In this document: one piece after another, positions 1 to 13,073 of the stretch
Layout: each line of letters starts with the position of its first letter
How positions within the stretch are numbered: position 1 is the stretch's first letter
Origin: Climacteris rufus
Taxonomy: Eukaryota; Chordata; Aves; Passeriformes; Climacteridae
Length of the DNA stretch: 64,000 bases
Reading direction: 5' to 3'
Assembly (NCBI GenBank): GCA_013398175.1
Contig: VZRZ01007308.1
Location: 396,046-460,045, forward strand
Notes under the pieces: generated by a model
What the model saw: the letters and a program-made list of their open reading frames with translations, nothing else
Database searches by the model: none
Told to the model about the DNA's origin: nothing
Position numbers and translations under genes: made by a program

Positions 1-3000
1 TTATGTTGTTGTAGCTTTGTGGCCGAAATTAGTAGGGCGGTGTAAACTCACTCATAAAAGTACTACTTTTAATATTGCCAAAATAATGTCAGTGAATCAC
101 AGAACACCAGGCTAAAAGGGTATGCAATACCTTTTCATGCATCTTGATCTGATTTTAATTTAACTTTCAGTCTCACTTGGAAAATCACCACCCTATACAT
201 TTATTTCTCCAATATTCTTATACCCAAGCATTAAATCTCTGCCATTGTTCAGCTTGTTGAATTCCAACCTCCCCTTCCTAGCAAATGCAATAAGCATACT
301 TTCTTACTTCTGCCAAAATGTTTCAACATTTAAACTTTAGCAGTTCTTCATTCCTTGTAATAAAACCCTTATTGGAATTTTTTGTTTAACTCCTCTTGAG
401 CTTAATTAAAGACATGTCGTCTAAAAACACCTATTGAGACAAGCAGAACAAGTGGAACTGTCTTAGGAAAGCATAGAGATTCAGCTTTAGAATAACAGTG
501 ACTAAGCAGAGCGGAAGCAAAGACGATCATTTGGGAATGATCACTCGGGTCAACAATCTCAAATACCGATTAAACATGGGGGGAAGGGACAAAAAAAAAA
601 AGCACTTTGGGAACAGTTGGTTCCTTATTGAAGCAAGACCTACTGCCCTGTCTCTTTAGCATATTCTCTCATTTGTTAAGACCTTTCATTAGTTGTGTGA
701 ATGTAATCCACTACTTCATCTCCAAAATGTGCGACAGGCCAAGCAGCAGGTGAAGGACATGCATTATTGAGTTCCATCTGACTTTGACTTTATTAGAGTG
801 ATACATCATTCAGGATTCAAATTAATGTCTATCCCAAGAGATGTATTGTAAGGCTTGATATTTACTCTTAGTGTTCTTTGAATTTGCTGTCTACAGAAAT
901 AAAGTGTAATGCCATTATGAGAAAATTTCTCCTACTGGGGATCCTCTGTGAAAGCCAGGCTTCTACTCCTGATAGTTTTAAGATGCAATTTTTTTGCCCT
1001 CTCACATTTTTCTTGGGAAAAATAAAGCCTGAGCAGCAACAGTACTAAGTAAATAGCAAAATATTGTATGTTCATTCAAAATCTAGCTAAACACACAGTT
1101 CAGAGTGCAATTGTTAAATGCCTATAGCTCACTCACTGCTTTTATAACAAGTTAGGACACTGCCTAAGAAAGGCAATGACATTAAATATTTCATAATAGT
1201 ACAACTGGAGCTGATTTTTACATCTTTATCATTAATTCCCAAATACAAAATCAATCATCTTAATCCAATCCAACATCAGCACCAGGTTGCTGGGGTGTCT
1301 GGTAAAGTAACCTAAAGCGTCAAAGAAATCTCACTTCAACCTTATTGTTTCCAGAGTATCATGCTTAATTTTTAATCATGATTGCTTCTTCTTCAGATAA
1401 GACTCAAGGTTAAAGAAACAAAGTAGCTCTAAAACACTTGAGCCAGACCCCAAGGTTTAAACAGCAATATCAATACATACAGAAAACCAGGTAGGGATAT
1501 TCTTTTCAATTTCCAGCATGTAGATGTAAAAGCAAAGTACAGAAGCACCTTCCTCAAATGCAGAAAAGAAAATATTCTCCTGAGCAGCACAAGCACACCA
1601 GAGACAGAAAAGAGGTACCAGTGCCTTCACAAGCACCCCCACTACCACTCACTGGCTTCTAGAGTTACTATTCTTTCCTTGATGTCCAGATAGAGGCAAA
1701 ATTCACTGCTTATGCCCTGATATGACTACATGCAGTATTCTGCAGGGGCTTTTTTATTTCCTTATCTTACTTCTCTCAGCAATTCTTCTTTCCAGCCCTC
1801 TCTTAGGACTTGATTCTTTACAGTAATCAATAAGCTTAAAATAGTAGTTTATGCTCTTGGGAAATTTAAATGTGTGTTAGTAGCATTAAAGTTATTATAC
1901 AGGTACAAAGAGTAGGAACTATGTTTTTACTGTATTGTTTTATTCAAATAGTTCCTTTAAAGAAAAAGAATATATTTTCTGGTACTCTTTTCCTATTTAT
2001 AAGTTGAGGGAAAGAAGCCAGTACTCCAAATGTTAAACAATTTTCTTAGCTTTTTTTTTTTTTCTTTTACAATTCAAAAAGATTCAGATTTAGATTTTCT
2101 GCACCATGGAAAGATCTGCTTCAGAGTAGATTTTGATAAGTTTCTTTCTATTTTGAAGGTTTGTTCTGCACAGCAATCAACATCAGTGTAATTTATATTC
2201 TGCCAACCCCTTAATCCACATTTGTGCGCGCACATACACTATAAACCTGTGAGTTTACGGCACTGCAATTTACTTCAGTGTCAACTGAATTGTATAAAAC
2301 CCACTTGCACATCAATGGGATCCCCCATTGTGAATCGGTTTTGTGTAGACGGGGCGTAAATCACCTGGTAATCTAATGAGGATGGATTGTGTAAATAGTC
2401 CCACAAAGAGCAAATGTGCATAGATAGGGCAATAAATTGGAATGATCGATGGGACAAGCACCATGGTAAGATCAAAGACACGAGGCTACAGCAAGCTGTT
2501 TAATCACCAGACCTTGTGCTCCCATTAACCATTTCCTGTAAATGCTCTCTCAGCCCTCTGGATTGGACATTTTCCACTTTTTTTGTCTTACACCATTCAA
2601 GTTCAGTAGGATACAGCAGTGTCAGAAACCAGGTGAGGTGCGAACAAGAGCCCTCTTAAGATGTATTTGCTTGAGTTAGGCAGCTCCGCACTCTGCTACC
2701 TTGGAGCTATGCCACCCTGGCTTCCTCCCGAGCTTGTCTGCTGCACGTGGTCTTTCCTTCACAGAAATTATTAGCTAGAATTGTGACTGAAGTTCGGGGC
2801 GATCAGGGCAACAGGAACTGACACATCCCCATCCCCAAACCCTCCATGCTGTACCGTGCTTTGTTTCACAAACCAGCATGGCAGTTTTGCCAGAAGAGCT
2901 CAGCACACAGAATGAGCACAGGCTGCTCCTTCCTCCCTTCACGATGTTATCAGAGCTGTGCTTACAATGCCTGCCAGTAATCCTGAATTTGTTGTTAATC

Positions 3001-6000
3001 TAAGCTTCCAAGTTCTCTCTGTGCCTTGAAAAGCTGTTCTCCATTTTCCCTCCTCAGCTAGGACCTCCTCCACCCCTAAACTCGCTACTTCTGCTGTTCC
3101 CTTCCCTAATCTCTCCTAACCTTTATCCTTTTCACATCAATAATCAACTGCCAACTTAAATCTGTAATTTCTTCTTTTCCCCTTCTCCTTGAGTTTGCTA
3201 TATCACTGCCTTACCACCCACCAGAAACTTCTTCCTAAACCTGAGCTCCCTTCCCAGATGCCCTCCATTATTTCATGCTCCCCAGATATTAGTTCCATTT
3301 ATCAACAGTTATTGGCTCCAGTAGCAACTGCTTCTTTCTCATTTTATTGGAATGAATCTGCACAAGATACCAGAAGACTGCTGAAATGCAATGAGAAATA
3401 TCTGAAGTACTCACTGCTCTTCCTTCACCAGATTGAAAGTAGTTTAATTACCCAGAGCTTTGCAAATACTCAAATTATCAAATTATCCCCACTTGTTCTC
3501 AAACTTTTCATAATCCTACAGATGTTTCAGCTAGCAGCAGACACAAAATGTGGCTTCTTAAAGAGGAAATAGGAAAAAAAATAACAAGCAAGCAAGAAAA
3601 AATTGCTCTTTTCACCTAATCCATCCATACTACATCACTTGGTCAATATTTAATATTTTATTGATTATTTTTACCATCTCTAATACTTTGTATTTTGATT
3701 TCCTTCCACTGAAAGAATTAGCAAGCATGCTGACTGTGCCTCCTCAGAACAAGGCCAGTTTAGCTTTAAGTGCAGCATAAATACAACCATTGCTTAGGAC
3801 AAGGGAGAGGTAATTCAGCATGTAACAGAGATTATATACTTTCAATAACCTTACTTTTTTTAAAGTATCAGTATAGTACAAAAACATTATAGAAAACAAA
3901 TAAAAAGCACTAAAGAAATTTTATGTTTTAGAAAAGAGCCACATATTTAAATACTGAAGAAAAAGAAACATATTTTCTCTATGGCAGCAGGGTTTTTTAG
4001 TTGTGTTTGTTTTGTTTCATCCTTTTCTCTCCAGTGTTTAAAGTATGAAGATCAAAGATTCTCAATAAGATTTTTAAGATAATCCTGAATGCCTCTTTCA
4101 CTTTGAGAATACAACCATTACCATCAACTCAACAAGCTGGGGTTTTTTTAGGAATCATTTGGAAAAAGCTTCCAAAAAAGCCCATATTTCTTCACAGCCC
4201 ACGTGGTATCCTCAGGCACATTTAATGGAAGTCTGGCTTTCAGACACCATAGCTTTAGATGAGCTCATTCACAAAGCAGGTCCCTGAATAAGCCAAGACG
4301 TCAAGGAAAACGCAAATGCTTCAAGAAACAATTGCTCAACAAAGGGTTGAAAGGTTTTTTCCAAAACCTGCAGGTCAAATAACTGGAAACGTGAACACGA
4401 AAATTATTACTACTTAGATTTTTGGACATGTCTGGTTTTCATGGCTTTTCTCTGTGGGAATTTCAGTCACTTTACTGTGTCTGCTCAACTTCAGAGCTTC
4501 GCAAAGCACTGTAAGTACTGGTGGCATTTCTTGCTAAATTGGTCAAGATTAGTTTTGAACTCACTCCACAGTTAATTCATTTTAACCTAGAAAACAAAGT
4601 CAGATAGCAATGCCGTCCACTCTGAACATTTTAACTAGCCAGATGCAAAACATTTACAGTGAGAATTATCTTTACAACTATTTTTATTTTAGGAAACAGA
4701 ACCTCATAATTAAATAAAAAATGTTATCGGGAAGGCTTTGAACTTAAAGGGAGGAAACTACATCACCAACCAACCCTAACACTTGATGGGCCAGTGTAAA
4801 TCCAAACTAAACAGAAAGCAAATACATGCTACTGCAATCATCACCACAGTCTGACTATATTAACTCACAACAAAGCAGAGACAATTCACATCAGTTTTGT
4901 TATATTTCACATACACTATAAATAGCAACAAAATGAAAACCAAATTTCAGCTGGAAATTGCAAAGGACTAATGGGCTGAGATTCTGTAACAGAATCTTCT
5001 GCCACAGAGACAGGCTAACATTCCACTGCAAAACAGTTATTTTAGCATTTCATTCATCCAAGACTTATTAGATGCTTCTTAATTTTGATTTATCTTGGGA
5101 ATTTGTGATCAAAGAGGGACATGTGCAAGTTTTCATTTTTATCTCAATAAGTCAGTAATTCTGGAATCAAATCAGTTTACCAGTGAATCAAATTTTTTCC
5201 CCTCCTTCTTAAGAAAGCCATTTTGCAGAATTTGCTAGTGAGAACTGTGAAAATTAGTTATATGGAAGACTTATGTCTTGAGGCTAAACCAATTACAATG
5301 ACCTTTCACTCCTTACTTAATACACATTCTTCATATGTTAAAATAAAATAACATATGGAATGGCTTCTGGTCTTTTCCAACACCTGGAACTGTGCATTAG
5401 CTTATAAAGCAAGGAAATTTGTCCAATATAGAATATTCTGATGACATAACATTATAGCCCCAAAATTATAGAGTGAAACAATAAGTTTGCACTGGTAGCC
5501 TTGCTTTTCTACACTCAAGTGAAGACTGTTCTTCACTTGTGAGAAAAACTAAATTGTGTAAAATTAATCCTCTTAATATATAATCTCTTGCTTTGTATGC
5601 AGGTATGAAGACATCTTTGACCCAAGGCTGCTAATGTTATACCTCAAAGGAATACCTCGCTCAGAAATCAAAAGAGCAAATATCATTGTGGCAAAGCATC
5701 AAAACATAATTCAAATAACAGATGCTAAATACATTCTCTAACCAGCTGTGGTCAAAGTATAGATATTTTTAATATATACATAATAGGCTTTAAAAAATAG
5801 TATTTTTAACTTGCTGACAACATGACATTAATAAAATGTCTCCAATGCAACATGTCCCCTGGTATGCTCATCCTTGGGAACAGAGGAATTTATCCTGTGG
5901 TCCCTTCAGCAATCAAAAACACCAAAAGGATTTCATGGAGAATTTTCAACCAACTTTTATCTAAGGCCATACTACCAGGTTAAGGAAGGCATTTTCCATA

Positions 6001-6223
6001 AATTAATGAATTAATTCAGTTTTCACTTTCTGTTTCACCTTGAAAGAAAGCCCTGAGGCAAGCAATACTGCAGCACAACACAAACTCATGCTGGTTTGTA
6101 ATAGAGGTCCATGTTCAAAGATTGGCCCACTGTTGACCTCAACTGCAAGAGCAAGTCTTGCTGGAAAAGGTGTTATGGAAGGAAGCATAGGGCAGGAGCT
6201 TTCATCACATTAGACGACAAGAA
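1..6223. other. Intergenic sequence, no gene recognised
   Basis: AT-rich, with short A and T homopolymers (for example near 590 and 2050). The longest open frame (3189-3572) starts from TTG and resembles no protein I know. I find no exon of TLL1, the gene expected further downstream of CPE from vertebrate gene order. Confidence 0.7.
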
Positions 6224-6375
6224 GGATGATGCCCCATCCCTGCAAGACCAGACTGGATGGGGTTTCAGGCAAGCTGGGCTAGTGGAAGGTGTCCCTGCCA
6301 TGGCAAGGGGGTTGGAATGAGATGATCAGTAAGGTCTCTTCCAACCCAAACCATTCTATGATGTGATTCTATGAT
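6224..6375 (+). mobile_element. CR1 LINE 3' fragment
   Basis: The segment runs from gatgccccatccctg through ctagtggaaggtgtccctgc and gggggttggaatgagatgat to tcttccaacccaaaccattc, ending in two copies of the CR1 terminal repeat (attctatgatg). Only about the last 150 bases of the element remain. It lies in the region downstream of CPE. Confidence 0.93.
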
Positions 6376-9300
6376 GATATGAAAGGTACAGTCAAGATAA
6401 ATACATGACAACAATTACTCATGCAGGAAATGCAGTGTTATACATTCCTATATTGTTAGTGTGTATGGTTACATTCCTATTTTTTGTTGAGAAGACAAAT
6501 AATCAACTGAACTTGTGACAGGGTCAAAGCATAGGTATAAAGAAATAATAATACCAAATAAAGCCATCACAGATAAAAAAAAAAAAATCTAAATATTTCT
6601 GTTAATTCCCTTTAAGCCAATATATAAGTTCCTGTTCCCTCTATGTTCTATACAGTGAGACAGAAGGAAGGAAGAGGTAGCTAAGAGAAGCACATGGGTA
6701 GATAGAACAGAAATAGTAAGCAGAGAGAGACGGGTGGGGGGGACAACTGGTCTAATGTCTAGTGGGAGAAATACTAGAAGAAATAATTGGGAGATAGAAA
6801 ATGAAAATCTGAAAAGCAAAGTTGAGCAGCTATTTGGGATGTAGACTGATATTTGACAGAGTGGATTCTTGAGGGACATGTGGGATTACTGATTGTTGCC
6901 TTCTGTTACAGCAGCTCTTCATACATAGACACCACAAATACTGAAGAACACCACCTGGAGTGTCCCACTAATCTTTCATTGTCTGAAAACAACATCAAGA
7001 ATTTCACTGAGAAGCATTTCATTTTGATTGCCCAACAAAGCTAGCTGCAAAAGGGATTAATTGAATCTAAATTTAGAGTAAAAGTTCAGCTTGTTGTAAC
7101 TGCAAAATTAACATTTTGTCTTACCATTCAAAAGCTGAAACACAACAATTTCCTTGTTTGATTCTTCATGAGAGCAGTGCTACAAATTACAATTTCTTAG
7201 AATTAGCACTTAGAATTTCTGCTATGAGCTCAGGAGAGCAGATCTCCCTTAAATTTTATTTAAATAGTATATGAAAAAGAATAGTAATAATTAAAAACAT
7301 ACAAACAAACAAAAACCCCCAAAAAACCAAACCCAACACAGTGAGAAAAAGCTTTGCAGCATAGTACAAAGCCTTACTGAATATTCAACACTGGTTTTAG
7401 ATGAATGAGGCAATCACCTAGATATATGAAAAGCTAAAGTACAGTACAGTATGTGTTAAATATTATCACTGGCTTCTCTATGCCTGGCTAAATCCAGAAA
7501 GACACAGCAAAGCCTGAGAGAGAGGTGAACCTGAGATATACATGCAACAGAGCTTCCTTGTGTCCCAGAAACATTACCAAACTATTACAGAGGCTTTTGC
7601 TCATTGGAAAAAAAAAAATAAAGGAAATGAAAAGGGAACATCTGCAATGTCTAAAGTATTCTAAAGGGAATATACGGGAAGGATGTTTCAAAGTTATTTG
7701 AGCTAGGGTCAAACAGGGATAGGAGATGCAAAACCTAACAAAGATCAAACTACATACCAAACAGAGTTTACATTCTGAAATAATTATTAAGCAACATGAC
7801 AAATAAACACACTGTTCTGAAAATTATTAAACAAATGAGAACAAGCAAGACTCAAATTCAATGGTCCTCTAAAGATCTAAATTGGTCCGGTATTTTGCCT
7901 CTTGTTAGAATATTTGTAAAAGAATTAAGGTAAAGCTATTACTCTGAAAGAGCTTGTAGTGCCTACCTGAAAGCACTTTTTGTTGAATTTACTGGTAATG
8001 TCTTTATGCAGGTATTACATTGCCATCTAGTGTATGCAGTATATATTGTAATTCTGTTTCCTAGGGTTTACATTCACATAAAGGGGAATTTTCCCCTTAG
8101 TTGGCTTTCCTCAATGCATTTTATCTTGCAGCAGGACAGATTTCCTCCAGGCTCCTCAATCCCAAGAAACATGCAACTGGTGTTATTGAGAGATTCAGCA
8201 ACATAAAGAAAACACTACTCTAGAAGCAGCCACTTGCTGAATCTCAGTGCCTCTGGCAGGTACATCCAGTGAAAGTTTTAGGAATTTCAACTGTTCTCAT
8301 GCAGCAAAGGGTTTAGATTCAATGGTCCTTCCCTGGAGAAGACATGGACCCTCATCCCTGACAGCAACACAACTACCCCGCTCTAGAGCAATATTGGGTT
8401 GAGGAGAGGAGAACAAACCCAGTTTTTCTCACGCCACTTTCAATAAATAATTAAACTATTATTGAGACAAGGACAGTGGCTAAACTGCACTGTCAAGTCC
8501 TTGCATGGCAGGGAGGCACAGTCCGCTTTGTGCAGGCAAGACTGTTCCACACCATGGTGCAGGATGTCCCTACCATGCACTCCAAGCCATGAGCCACTGC
8601 TCCAGGCAGACACATGGGAGCTTTCCCATCCTGTTCTAAGATAGAAAGTTTGGGAGACTGGTGTTTCCCACAGCTCACCACTCTGTGTGTGAGCTGTTAG
8701 CAGCTATGTATCCCACTTTGAGCACTATCCTCCCCTGCATTAATTGGTAAAAGTCCTGAATTCCCCAGCTGTGAACACTGCTGGACACTCAAGAAGAGGA
8801 GACATTTGGATGGTTGTAAAAGTGGAGCTTGGCTATCTTGAAGTGTTGCAACACTGAGTGCTGAGTAATGCCCCACCATGCATTTGAACATACCAGCCTC
8901 ACTTCAGTTTAAGAATCTTAGACTTTAAACCCACACCTCTGAAGCATGTTTCCACAGTCTTTATGGTAAGATTTATCTCTTCTGGAAGAATTCTTTCAAG
9001 ACGTAAACTGACACAGGTCCAGAATGCAAAGGTTAACTCATAATATAGTGAAAGCTACAAAGGAACAAGTAAATGCCTGGCACAACACCTGACAGGTCGT
9101 GGCCTCCAGGTTCTCCAGGAAGCAACTCTGTCACTGAGCACCCTCACCTTCCACATATTCCTTCCTTGGGCTGAGAGTTCTGCAGTGAATTCTGAGTACA
9201 AAAGAAAAAAATTGGTTTCACACTCACCTCATCTGCCAGTGCACCTGAGAGAGAAACAGGCTTTTCCCTGGAAACAAAGAACAGGAAAGAAACCTGAATA

Positions 9301-12300
9301 TGACCAGGAGAGGAAGTAGCCTCTCAAAAACATGCCTCTGCTTCCAAATCCAGCTTCCACATTATGGAACCAAAGAAGCTCCTTTAAGCCCCAGTATCAG
9401 TTACAAATACCAAGTTATACAAGAACTGGCTACAGCTGGTTTTCTCAGTGTCTTGTATATTTTTACAATATATCAAGGGCCTAATTTTACGCATAAATAA
9501 AGATTTTTATAATGCCTAAATAAAGCAGATTTTGCCTTCTTTTTTGCTACCTTTTCGGGCTTAAAGTACTAGTTCTCCTTGTTAACATGTTTGCTCACTT
9601 TACTGGTCTTATCATATGATACTTTACCAAGGAACAGTAGGAAAAAATGCAGTTAATAGACTAGCCTTTTGTTTGGCCACTATGTCACATGCTTGTATTT
9701 ATTGTTACTGTCATTAATATTCAAAATAAAGCCTTCATCAAAGCCAGTTTTGGTTTGTTATTGACCCACATATATTACTTACGCTGTGCTTCAGGACACA
9801 AACACACATGGAGCCCATAAGCATCTGGCCTAAGGGCTGGAGCCTGGCTAACAACCTAATTGATTTCAGTCTAAAACAGTCAAGTTAGCAAAACCCCACT
9901 GTTTAACTTAACCAATGTCTTTTCAAATGAAACACTACACTGGCCCTGTCAGCAGATTGGTCCCTTGCAGAAGGGAGGGAGATGAAGAATAATTAGGGCT
10001 GATAATGTCTCTTGTTAGTGCAGCTGTTGAGCATTATGCCATGAGAAAAGGTAGCAAGTGTAAATAGAGTTCCAGGGTGATTATAATTTCTTTTTTTTTT
10101 TTTCTAAATATGTAGAACACTAATTCAGCAAGATACTGATACTGTACATATCAGCAAGCATGTAAATATTCCCCTTCTCTTCAGTAAAATGGCAACTTAG
10201 ATAAGTCTTTAATGGAATAATCTACAGATACAGAACTAGTGAGAGATTTTAGTACACCTCTTCCATCCTCCTCATTCTACCACTATCCTCAAACTTTTTT
10301 CAGCCCTAAATTCACCAGTTGTTATAGGCAGGCACAGCATCATCCAAGTTAGTTCAGATATATCTGTAGCATTTTGGCTTGTAGTGAGTAAAAGCTTCCA
10401 CTGCGGTAAGTAGAGCTTAGTTCTTCACCCATTTTCCAGAAATAAAAGTACTTACAAATTATTACCTGATCAGCAACTCACTACATAATGAGTTAATAAA
10501 ATGGAGATTTTTGTCAGAGAGCAACATGTGGTAGATCTGCCTTATTTTTCTAAAAGAAAAGTGTATTTTTGTTAAAGAAATTTTGTTAAATATTTTTGTT
10601 ACAGAAAAAAATTCTATAAACAGAAGAGTATATACAAGTGTATCCTTTATCATTTTCTAACAACTTTTAATGAATTGCTGGGTTGTTTTTTTTTCTCATC
10701 CAAAATGGAAATGGCAATATGTTTAAAATTCAGAGGAGAAAGAACTCCTCTTGTTAGAAGCGTAATAATTTAGAGAAGTCAGTGGCATACAATTGATGAG
10801 CCTCAATTTGTTTGCTAGTTCTAGCAAGGCTACTCAGCATTTAAGTTAGTAGCCAGCCTCTGATCTGCATTCTGCTAGCATGGGAAAAATGTTCTTCTAA
10901 GGAAGTAAAGATGGATCAAGAAATTTCTAAAGACACTGTTCTGCTAATTCCTAAGCTATAACAGAGGATGAAGCTTGTACTAAAGAGCCCTTCTGTGGGC
11001 CAAGTTCATGTCAAACATCAGTAGGCTGAAGTCAAACGAGGTTTCTCAAGCTGTTCACACTATAACTTTACAAGTGTTTGCTGATCATATGGCCACACAC
11101 AAACTTACACAATAAAAGTATACAGAAAAAAATTATTTCTCTCCATCTGTAGAACTCTTTCCCAAAGGCCATAGCCTATCACTGAGCATTCACCACAGTG
11201 GATAGCAAACTCTACCACTGAATTTAGCTATGAAGGAAGAGTATGTTCTCACCTGGAAGAAGAGGATTTTACATCCCTGTCCTAAAAATGACATTTTTCA
11301 TTTAAGCTTCTGCAGTGTTTTTCATGGTTTTTCACAGCTACTTTACAAATTCTTTGTTAATAAATGAAGCAGTGACATATTGGAGGGCAAAAAACATTTT
11401 TCTAATGCAGTGTGAGGGTTTTATTCACAGATGGGGCAGCCATCTCAAATTTAATAACCATATGTGTCCAGAACTCAGTTCTTCCAAATGTTTCAGGTAT
11501 GTGAGGTTTCAGAACATGACACGTTATGCCAAAAATGCACAGAGGAGAGGAAATGGGTAATTGGGAGGGAAATGTGCAGTAGTAGCATGTGCCAAACTGC
11601 CCTTATTCAACATGGGAAAGCTGGAAAGAGGAGCTTTGTGGTGGAACGAAAAGGAACACAAGGTCATTTTCTACGCCCAAGGATGACATTTATAACTCAG
11701 AGTGATTCCAATTCCACTGATTTCAACAGTTTTAAAATCAGAGTGAAGAACAGACTCTGGCAGTTATCTCTTTTTAATCACAATGGGAGATGGACAGTCA
11801 ATTCAGCACATATTTAGTCCCTCCTCCTCTCTAGGGACACCTAGGATATGGGCCAAACAGGTGCCTAAATACCTAGATTTGCTGACTCACAAAATATTAG
11901 ATGAAGGTGATACAGAGGATGATCAGCTCATCAGTCCAAGCATATTTGTCCCATATCTCTAACAGAGGATGCTACCCAGGAGTGGTTTGAGACACAACAC
12001 ATTTCTCACTTCACAGAATTTCAAGGTGGAAACACAATAATATAGTCTTGACAGTAACAGGTAGCACACATACCCAGATTCTGTTTTAGTTTTAGTCATC
12101 AAGTAATAATTAAAGGGTATTTAGGGATTTACATAGTTCTTAATTTTATTATTAGATTTTCCACATACTTAGAATCCAAGTTCCAAGGTTTTTTGTAGCT
12201 TTTTGTTTGCTTGCTTTTTAGCTTTTCAAATATTAAAGACTTCGGGGGATTAAAAAAGCTGTAACAGGAATTGTTTGCACAACTTGATTTTTATCTTTTG

Positions 12301-12980
12301 GTTATTTTGATCAGCAGCTTTCTAAAGGGAAAACATTCTTTGGAAACCTATGACATGGGAAATAATTGAGATACATTCCTTGAACTTGAACACAGATGAG
12401 AGTTGCAAGATTGTACAGGGTAAGGCCTGTCATCTCCACACAGCTATTTCCCATTGTGTCTCTTCATGTTGCCTCTTTGTAACCTCATTGTAAACAAATC
12501 ATTACAGGCATACACATTGCACAGACATAGAAATTACATTGTTGGTATAAGCAAAATGAATGTGAACTATTGCCTCAAAATATTCCAGCAAGTTCCTGCT
12601 TGGCTGCACAGAATGCAGATTCACAGCTGGTACATATTGGTACATCTGTGCAGCCACTGATGGTCATTGTGGACCTTCAGCCTAATCTCAATTTCCCAAA
12701 GTTTCAATGCATAATCAAGTTTCAAGGCTTCAACATAATACCTAGAAGAAATAGCTGAAAAATGTCAAACAAAAATATATGCTGAGATTGGCAGAATCTA
12801 AGTAAGGGAAACTGTGACACTGATATTAAAGGAAATATTGTAAGGAGTATTAGTTACTTAGCTGATGACAGAGGAGGGTAAAGAAGAGCAAATCAAACAG
12901 AATCCCCTTTTTAAGCTTCCCCTCCTCCCCACTGATAATCTAGTCAAGTATGAAAACCCACAGTACCAGAGAAGGGCCAT
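6376..12980. other. Intergenic sequence, no gene recognised
   Basis: AT-rich unique-looking DNA. Open frames of up to 117 codons (11464-11817) show no motif, no flanking splice signals I would trust and no homology I recognise. Confidence 0.7.
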
Positions 12981-13073
12981 AAAATTACATAGCTTAAAAT
13001 TTAAAAAATTACATAGCTTAAAATTTTAAAAATTACATAGCTTAAAATTTAAAAAATTACATAGCTTAAAAGT
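12981..13073. repeat. 24-bp minisatellite, four copies
   Basis: The unit attacatagcttaaaattta begins at 12984, 13008, 13032 and 13056, an exact 24-base period with a few A/T differences. The unit contains the self-complementary ttaaaattttaa in its third copy. There are no spacers, so it is not CRISPR-like. It lies in intergenic sequence. Confidence 0.95.

Noticed and set aside
3189..3572. 127-codon open frame
   Set aside because: It begins with TTG, not ATG, shows no domain and no splice context; unlikely to be translated in a vertebrate.
12981..13073. Possible CRISPR-like array
   Set aside because: Repeats are directly adjacent with no unique spacers, and the DNA is vertebrate.
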